NCBI GenBank assembly: GCA_937863625.1
Contig: CALMGO010000617.1
Coordinates: forward strand, 1 to 10,728
Direction: 5' to 3'
Origin: an uncultured bacterium
GTDB lineage: Bacteria > Planctomycetota > DG-23 > SLPQ01
DNA: 10,728 nucleotides
In this document: piece after piece, positions 5,985 to 10,728 of the stretch
Layout of the letters: the number at the start of each line of letters is the position of its first letter
Numbering within the stretch: the first letter of the stretch is position 1
Made by a program: the position numbers and the translations under genes
Notes under the pieces: model-generated
Databases searched by the model: none
What the model was told of the DNA's origin: nothing
The model's input: only the letters and a program-made list of their open reading frames with translations

Positions 5985-8252
5985 TCATTCGCGCTTGTCT
6001 TCCTCGCGTGGCATAACGTATAGCGCATAGGGCATCATCCTTACCCCTGGGCCGATGTGCCTGATACGCCATGCCTGCTGCCGCAAAAGTTCGTATGTCG
6101 AATCGACCCATTCCTTTTCGGTCCCCGGCCCTTTGGCCAGGGGCGCGGCCTCCATGGAAGAGAGCCAGTACTTCAGGCGCTCCAGGTAACGTTCGTCCTT
6201 CGTCTCACGCCATGCCCACGCAAAGCCCCTGAAGTAGTTTATATCCTGGTACGTATCGCCATAACGGATTGGCGCGCGCGCGAGGAGATCGCATAGGCCG
6301 AGAAGGACCTGCCGCGCGACAGGGTCGGCTGTATCGGCATGGTAGTCCGCGAGAGCGTTCGAGATGTAGTCAAAAGCGAGGCCGCCGCCTCCGCCGCGCT
6401 CATCGACCTCCGGGTACGCCGTCTTCTTGTCAAAATCGAGGTGCTCGGGGATGGAGCCGTCCGGAAACTGCAGCTCGCGGATTACCCCGAGTCGGTACTT
6501 AAATTCCTCGATGTATTTCTTCTCTCCGGTCAATTGCCATGCGTTGTAAAGGCACCACATGGAAAGCGTGTATTCGCCGCACGCGTATCCCCAGATGCGC
6601 TGCATGTGCATATCGGCCATTGCGATCGCAGCATCGTAAGCGCGCCGGTTGCCCGTCGTGTAATAGTACATGATTACCCCGCCGTTCCAGGTGTGGCGGG
6701 TGTCGCCGACGCCGTTGCCCCAGTGCTGCACGTTGTGCCTGCGGCCCATTCCTATGGTATTTATATCAAAGAGCCGGTCGCGCCCCTCTTTCCAAGGCGC
6801 TCCGTATGAATGAGGGTCATAGACGTATTCGGGCAAATCGTATTTGCGGTAGTCGACGTTTATCATGTCGACGTCCATCATGTGGCGGCTCATGGCAACG
6901 GCTGCGCGCCAGTAACCGCTCTCGCCCGTATGCAGAAAGGCGTTCCACAGCATGAGCGTCGTGTCCATCTCGTTGCAGTCCCAACCATAGCGGCCTTCGA
7001 GATACTGCCAGCCGGTGGGCTTGCCGTTGACGTCGCTGTATCGCGTCTGCCAGTCGCCCCAGTCAAAGATCCCGTGCCAGGGGCCGCGCCCCCAGAGGCC
7101 CTTCGGGTCGTTATCCTGAAACCACATCCAGAAGCCGAGTATCTGGCGCATGCCTTCCTCGGCGGCCTCGAACCTGCCGGGTTCTTTCGCTGCGAAACCG
7201 GGCAGCGCGCCGCTTGCGGCATAGACGGCGGGAGTCGTATGCGCGAAAGCACTCCTGACTGGCCGCACGTCAGACGCGGAGGGCTCGGTTTCGAGAGAAA
7301 AGAGCGCGGCGCAGGACTTGCCGAGACCGAGGGCTATGCCCGGCGTATCCTCGCCGAAGAGCTCCTCATCGGTATGACGCGACAGGTCGAAAGGCTTATC
7401 CGCGCCCCAGAAGGCCACCGAATCTGAGGCGACAGCGAGGCCGTCCGCTTCCTCATCGTCGATAAAAGGCATCACCGCAAGTTTCGCCTCGCCCTTCACC
7501 CCGGCGGCGCGCAGACGCCAGAGCGACAGGGGGTTTTGCGGGGCGGCATGCGTGCCGGGCAGATGCGCATATACGAACGTGTCTTCGACCTTTACGAAAG
7601 ACGAGCCTGCATACATCTCTATGCGCTGCGAAAACGGCCCCTCGAGCCCGTCAGAGTAAATGCGCCTGCCGTAAACGGCGACGGCCGCGCGAAGCGGCCC
7701 TTCGGCGTAAACCTCCAAGGCGTCGGCGACGGTGGTGGAAGTTATGCGTTTGTCGCCTCTGCCGATTTCGACTTCGCTTAGTATCTCGACGGACGCTCCG
7801 CCGGCCGAGAGCACGCCGCGCGAAGCGCCTTTGGTTATCTTGAATGTAACGCGGCCGTTGGAGAGAACGACGCCGGAATCGTCCATGACAGCACTGGCGG
7901 CTTCAGCGGGCGCGGGGTTGGGCCCCTGGGCTCTGAGCATAAGCTGCGGCTTCGAATCCGGACCCATGTCCGCCTGAAAGTCCAGCAGGACCCAGCGGCA
8001 TGAGCCATCGGGCCACCGGGAAAGAACCTGCGTTTGAAGCGGCACGGAGGCGCCCGCATTGTCGGCGAGGGTCAGGATTGACGGGTCGAGCAGCGCTTTG
8101 CGCGCAAAGGGGACGCCTGCCGAGAGGGGCACGCGGCCTGCGGGTGCGCCCTGTGGATTTTCCACGATTATGGGCACACCTTGCGCGACTGCCTCAGCGC
8201 CACAGGCGGTGAGAGACAGCGTAAGCACGACGAGCGCAATTAAGAGGGCCAT
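5985..8252 (-). CDS. Exo-rhamnogalacturonan lyase family protein (PL26, YetA/PcRGLX-like), exported
   Basis: A 755-residue exported protein resembling the PcRGLX/YetA family, which cleaves rhamnogalacturonan backbones of pectin by beta-elimination. The hydrophobic leader MALLIALVVLTLSLTAC ends in a lipobox-like LTAC with Cys17, so it may be a lipoprotein; cleavage after AEAVA is the alternative. The leader lacks a basic N-region, which is odd. Residues about 26-110 are the N-terminal RIFT-barrel domain with VPLSAGVPF and WPDGSCRW (80-87). A central beta-sandwich follows. The C-terminal alpha/alpha toroid carries WDCNEMDTTLMLWNAF, HNVQHWGNGVGDTRHTWNGG and repeated aromatic helices. ATG 8252 has AAGG 7 bases upstream; TTG 8258 is a weaker start, and a stop just above it closes the frame. 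It follows the GH127 gene by 146 bases on the same strand. The fold family is likely; activity on rhamnogalacturonan is inferred from the family. Confidence 0.75.
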   Translation of the reverse strand: MALLIALVVLTLSLTACGAEAVAQGVPIIVENPQGAPAGRVPLSAGVPFARKALLDPSILTLADNAGASVPLQTQVLSRWPDGSCRWVLLDFQADMGPDSKPQLMLRAQGPNPAPAEAASAVMDDSGVVLSNGRVTFKITKGASRGVLSAGGASVEILSEVEIGRGDKRITSTTVADALEVYAEGPLRAAVAVYGRRIYSDGLEGPFSQRIEMYAGSSFVKVEDTFVYAHLPGTHAAPQNPLSLWRLRAAGVKGEAKLAVMPFIDDEEADGLAVASDSVAFWGADKPFDLSRHTDEELFGEDTPGIALGLGKSCAALFSLETEPSASDVRPVRSAFAHTTPAVYAASGALPGFAAKEPGRFEAAEEGMRQILGFWMWFQDNDPKGLWGRGPWHGIFDWGDWQTRYSDVNGKPTGWQYLEGRYGWDCNEMDTTLMLWNAFLHTGESGYWRAAVAMSRHMMDVDMINVDYRKYDLPEYVYDPHSYGAPWKEGRDRLFDINTIGMGRRHNVQHWGNGVGDTRHTWNGGVIMYYYTTGNRRAYDAAIAMADMHMQRIWGYACGEYTLSMWCLYNAWQLTGEKKYIEEFKYRLGVIRELQFPDGSIPEHLDFDKKTAYPEVDERGGGGGLAFDYISNALADYHADTADPVARQVLLGLCDLLARAPIRYGDTYQDINYFRGFAWAWRETKDERYLERLKYWLSSMEAAPLAKGPGTEKEWVDSTYELLRQQAWRIRHIGPGVRMMPYALYVMPREEDKRE

Positions 8253-8324
8253 GGACAAACCTTCCCTTCATGACGGTGTTGCTGGGTGAGCCGCGCGGCC
8301 TGCGGCCGGCGGATGGTCATTCCT

Positions 8325-8352
8325 ATCGTATCCCCCGGGCAGCCCCGCGCAA
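8325..8352 (-). promoter_or_regulatory. Weak candidate promoter for the PL26-like gene
   Basis: On the minus strand, TTGCGC (8352-8347) and TACGAT (8330-8325) are 16 bases apart, 3 of 6 and 4 of 6 to consensus. It would give a leader of about 65 bases. The PL26 gene may equally be read through from the GH127 gene. Confidence 0.22.
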
Positions 8353-8378
8353 GTGCGCATGGCCTGAACGCCAGCGCA

Positions 8379-8402
8379 GGATGACATCAGGGATGAAATC
8401 AG
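8379..8402. repeat. Two tandem 12-bp repeats at the end of the GH127 gene
   Basis: GGATGACATCAG and GGATGAAATCAG stand directly next to each other, differing at one base. The second copy covers the GH127 stop codon (8401-8399). It looks like a small slippage duplication. No function is evident. Confidence 0.55.
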
Positions 8403-10273
8403 GTTAGTTCAGCGGTGGATAAGGGGAACTCAGTTATGCGAAGATTGGTGCAGCCGTACGGGATGAGCGTCACCGTCTCGACGGGCTCGCCTGTTGCCAA
8501 CGGGCTCAAAGGCGTCGTTCCGGCTGAACCGTTCTCTTCGCTCCAACCGGGTACCCGCCTGGCTTTTGCCCTGCATGACACCGGAGCGCCGTCGGGAGAA
8601 AAGGGCGTCTTTCCCACGGGGCGCTCTTCGAAGACCAGGTCCTGCTCAGGGTGCTCCATATCGAGCGCGTAGTTCCACGGCGTGGTCGGATGAACCTCCC
8701 AGTCGGCATGCGGGAGATCTCGAAGCGGCTCGTTCTCATGGATGCGTTTCCAACTCTCGCCGATGGCAAGCGCGTACACAAGCGGACCGCGCTTTACGGC
8801 GACGGCTCCATTACCTCTCTCGCAGAGACGCGCAACCATGGGCAACTGCAACGTGAGGCGGCTCTTACCTGTCCACGTCCGCGCAATCGTATGGAATGCC
8901 CCGGGGGCGAGCGGCGTCTCTCGTCCATCCGCCATGTCCAGCAGGCGGGCTCCCTCTGCCCAGCCGGGTACGCGAATGCTCAAGGGAAACATTACGGGGG
9001 CATCAACGTCGATATCGAACTCAACAGTTTCCCGGAACGGATACTCGGTGGCCATTTCCAAAGTGACGGCCGTGCCGCTTACCTCTGTGCGCAATATACT
9101 GGGGGCGAGGGATACTGCTGCGATGCCGTCGGCGGAGCGCATCCAGAGGTGGCTTGCGAACTTGGGCCAGCCCTGGCCGAAATTCGCGGTGCAGCAGCCG
9201 TAGTTGGGCTCGAGGCCGAAGATGTTGGAATCAGCGGCATTGGTGGTCCATGGCCGCTCGCGGACGCTGCATTCGATCTGGTTAATCTGCTGGTCGTACT
9301 GGTGGGCCCACATGTCGGTCGTCAAGGTCGCAGGCAGGGCGTTAAAGGTAATTTCCTCGAGGGCGTCTGCGAGAACCGCGTCGCCGGTTGTCGCGACGAG
9401 CACCTCCAGGGAAAACATGTACTCGACAACCGCGCATAGCTCGACTCCCTGCAGAGGGCTGCCGCCGGCGAGGCACTCGTCGCCTGAAAAGACGCCAACA
9501 GCCGTTCCGTGATATTTGTCGAGCTTCTCGATCATGCGGTACGAGGCGGCGAGGTCTTTCCTGCGCCGGGTGCACCGCCACCAGAGAGCACCTGCCTTAA
9601 GGGCCATGGCGTTATTAACGACGTGGCTCATGAAACTCCACTGGCCCTTTTGTGTTCGTTTCGTGAGCGGCCACTTCTCGAAGAATGCCGCGTAGTCAAA
9701 GCCCTGGGCGTGGAGTTTTCGCGCGAGGGCCAGGAGCCACGATTGGGGGGTCTTATCATATAGCCAGAAAATGGGCAAAAGCGCCTCGAACCATCTGAAG
9801 GCCGCCCAGTTGAAAAGTGGCGCCGAGTCGATGTGCCGGTCAATCGCACGCAGGCAGCGCTCGATGGCAGGCGCCACGCGCGGGTCACCGGTCGCGTCGG
9901 CATATTGCATGAGCGGCTTGCAAATGAGAAACAGCGACCAGATATCCTGTTTCTTGACGTCGTCCTGGCGCGGACCGAGCCAACCGCCTTTGTGCTGGTC
10001 AGTCAGGATGTGGTCAATATACGCGGTGACAGCGCTCTTGAGGCGCGCGTCGTCGATGAGCCAGGCCAGGGGGACCGCGCCGTCCAGCCAGTAGGGGGCG
10101 CGTTCCCAGCCTTCGGCGCTTCCTCCGAACCACGCGCTGTCCTTGACGTCCGGCCAGAATTCATGAAGGTGGCCGCAGAGGCCGTCGGCCTGGAGGTGGA
10201 GTTGGCCGGCGAGCCATCCTGTCGGTCTTATGGCACCGAGAGCAAACGGCACGAAGGCTCTTTTCCCAATCAT
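8399..10273 (-). CDS. Beta-L-arabinofuranosidase family protein (GH127)
   Basis: A 624-residue protein of the GH127 (formerly DUF1680) family, which removes terminal beta-L-arabinofuranose from arabino-oligosaccharides or glycoproteins. The N-terminal (alpha/alpha)6 barrel covers about residues 15-380, and a beta-sandwich part fills the rest. The zinc-thiolate site of the family is complete: VELC gives Glu278 and Cys280, and EPNYGCCTANFGQGWPKF gives Cys360 and Cys361. By analogy with Bifidobacterium HypBA1 (Glu338, Cys340, Cys417, Cys418), Cys360 is the expected nucleophile. There is no signal peptide, so it should act in the cytoplasm on imported sugars. ATG 10273 has AGGA 8 bases upstream. 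It lies 146 bases ahead of the exported PL26-like gene on the same strand, and the two would fit successive steps in pectin side-chain and backbone use. Family call strong; precise linkage inferred. Confidence 0.9.
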   Translation of the reverse strand: MIGKRAFVPFALGAIRPTGWLAGQLHLQADGLCGHLHEFWPDVKDSAWFGGSAEGWERAPYWLDGAVPLAWLIDDARLKSAVTAYIDHILTDQHKGGWLGPRQDDVKKQDIWSLFLICKPLMQYADATGDPRVAPAIERCLRAIDRHIDSAPLFNWAAFRWFEALLPIFWLYDKTPQSWLLALARKLHAQGFDYAAFFEKWPLTKRTQKGQWSFMSHVVNNAMALKAGALWWRCTRRRKDLAASYRMIEKLDKYHGTAVGVFSGDECLAGGSPLQGVELCAVVEYMFSLEVLVATTGDAVLADALEEITFNALPATLTTDMWAHQYDQQINQIECSVRERPWTTNAADSNIFGLEPNYGCCTANFGQGWPKFASHLWMRSADGIAAVSLAPSILRTEVSGTAVTLEMATEYPFRETVEFDIDVDAPVMFPLSIRVPGWAEGARLLDMADGRETPLAPGAFHTIARTWTGKSRLTLQLPMVARLCERGNGAVAVKRGPLVYALAIGESWKRIHENEPLRDLPHADWEVHPTTPWNYALDMEHPEQDLVFEERPVGKTPFSPDGAPVSCRAKARRVPGWSEENGSAGTTPLSPLATGEPVETVTLIPYGCTNLRITEFPLSTAELT

Positions 10274-10360
10274 GTCGGCTGTCCTGTGGAATAGAGAATG
10301 GTATAAGTTGCCCGGCCGCGCACTTCAGCAGAAACTCAAAACTGCGCTAAAAGCGTTGTA

Positions 10361-10373
10361 AACATTGTATGTT
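10361..10373. promoter_or_regulatory. 13-bp inverted repeat upstream of the GH127 gene (candidate operator)
   Basis: AACATTGTATGTT has two 5-base arms around TGT and sits about 90 bases upstream of ATG 10273, in an unusually AT-rich patch. A TATACC-like -10 box lies nearer the gene, around 10291-10296, but lacks a convincing -35. The site could bind a sugar-responsive regulator. It also abuts the end of the relic gene at 10377. Confidence 0.25.
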
Positions 10374-10376
10374 GTT

Positions 10377-10499
10377 TCACGTCGGGCACAATGACGCAGG
10401 GCCGACCTCGTGAGGAAAGGACCTGCTGAGTTCACAGATGCGGCCCAAGAAGTCCCCATGTTTATGGCATAGACGGAGTTTCTCGAACATGAAGGCCAT
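10377..10499 (-). pseudogene. Relic of a four-helix-bundle protein gene (23S rRNA intervening-sequence protein family)
   Basis: This 40-codon minus-strand frame encodes a start that closely resembles the four-helix-bundle (S23/IVS) family. MFEKLRL (4-10), DFLGRICELSRSFP (16-29) and a residual ASLCPT (35-40) match the usual order of FEKLRVY, DFxxRICELTRSFP and RAALSIPTNIAEG. Intact members have roughly 115-130 residues. Here about eight residues before ASLCPT seem missing and the frame ends at TGA straight after, losing the last two or three helices. A purine-rich GAGGGGGG lies about 5 bases before ATG 10499, as in a once-functional gene. Such genes are frequent, mobile-like and often isolated in environmental bacterial genomes; their role is unclear outside 23S rRNA inserts. 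The assignment rests on remembered family motifs over a short stretch. Confidence 0.55.
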
Positions 10500-10604
10500 G
10501 TCCGCCCCCCTCAGGAAGATGAACAGGAGATCAGGTGAGCAGGAGACCGTCCCAACGTGTCGGGACTCTGCCCACTTTCATTTGCTCAGCAAGTAGAAAT
10601 GGTC

Positions 10605-10637
10605 GGAAAGACGGGGCCGCATCTCCTCCCGGCCCGT
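10605..10637 (-). terminator. Possible Rho-independent terminator for the gene at the right edge
   Basis: On the minus strand, ACGGGCCG (10637-10630) pairs with CGGCCCCGT (10619-10611), an 8-bp stem with one bulged C and a 10-base loop, followed by CTTTCC. It lies 32 bases after the TAG of the right-edge gene. The T tract is short, so efficiency is doubtful. Confidence 0.38.
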
Positions 10638-10668
10638 CGCCACGCGGCTGGAATCAGGTAGTGCCTCC

Positions 10669-10728
10669 CTACTCGGCCGCCAGGCGTCTGCGATATTCAT
10701 CCAGGATCGCGGCTGTCGCCGAGGCGCC
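10669..10728 (-). CDS. C-terminal end of an unidentified gene (partial, runs off right edge)
   Basis: The last 19 codons and TAG stop of a minus-strand gene are visible, ending in the helical, charged sequence ILDEYRRRLAAE. The tail reads as normal coding sequence in high-GC DNA and is followed by a hairpin like a terminator. The length is far too small to name a function. It would be transcribed in the same direction as the GH127 and PL26 genes, but about 395 bases and a possible terminator lie between. Confidence 0.45.
   Translation of the reverse strand, partial: GASATAAILDEYRRRLAAE

Larger units (their letters stand above)
10274..10668. other. Intergenic stretch with relic gene, palindrome and terminator-like hairpin
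   Basis: This 395-base gap holds the GH127 leader (10274-10360), the 13-bp palindrome, the four-helix-bundle relic and the hairpin described separately. A 52-codon plus-strand frame runs across the relic but has no family resemblance. Between 10500 and 10604 I see nothing else that looks functional. Confidence 0.5.

Noticed and set aside
6810..7427. Plus-strand frame of 205 codons opposite the PL26-like gene
   Set aside because: Antisense shadow in GC-rich coding DNA; no ribosome site or recognisable motif.
8296..8308. CGGCC-TGC-GGCCG hairpin between GH127 and PL26 as a terminator
   Set aside because: The five-base stem lacks a T run on either strand and sits within the leader region of the PL26-like gene.
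8651..9439. Plus-strand frame of 262 codons opposite the GH127 gene
   Set aside because: The opposite strand carries all catalytic motifs of GH127; this frame has no plausible domain.
10438..10596. 52-codon plus-strand frame across the right intergenic region
   Set aside because: It lies antisense to the four-helix-bundle relic, has no resemblance to a known protein and no good ribosome site.
1..10728. General amber (TAG) recoding as explanation for the GT39 interruption
   Set aside because: The window shows no other internal TAG in a clear gene, and the right-edge gene appears to use TAG as its normal stop.

Overview
The window reads as GC-rich bacterial DNA, probably from an environmental or host-associated bacterium with a large accessory gene set. 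It has Shine-Dalgarno sites of the AAGGAG type and sigma-70-like promoters. Taxonomy cannot be read from the sequence. The mix of a nonribosomal peptide synthetase, GT39-type membrane glycosyltransferase, PL26-type pectin lyase, GH127 arabinofuranosidase and a four-helix-bundle (S23-like) relic would suit Planctomycetota, Hydrogenedentota or related lineages. That is inference only.

Left part (1-2879): a specialised-metabolite locus. A minus-strand gene cut by the window edge starts with an NRPS condensation domain. It diverges, across a 235-bp promoter region, from a two-gene plus-strand operon encoding two different class I SAM-dependent methyltransferases. One resembles methyltransferases found beside NRPS genes; the other is a CrtF/ASMT-like small-molecule O-methyltransferase. 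The likely picture is a peptide-type product tailored by methylation.

Middle (2967-5859): a minus-strand GT39/ArnT-like membrane glycosyltransferase, well preserved over about 575 codons but split by one in-frame amber codon. Upstream of it on the same strand is a 63-residue protein of unknown function with a palindromic leader. A divergent DJ-1/PfpI-family gene with a near-consensus promoter follows on the plus strand.

Right part (5985-10273): two minus-strand carbohydrate genes, transcribed in the order GH127 then PL26. The PL26 (YetA/PcRGLX-like) protein is exported or a lipoprotein and should act on rhamnogalacturonan. The GH127 protein has no signal peptide and should remove beta-L-arabinofuranose in the cytoplasm. 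Together they suggest use of pectin side chains and backbone.

Right edge (10274-10728): a 40-codon relic of a four-helix-bundle (23S intervening-sequence protein family) gene, a possible terminator, and the last 19 codons of another minus-strand gene. I found no tRNA, rRNA, CRISPR array or insertion sequence.
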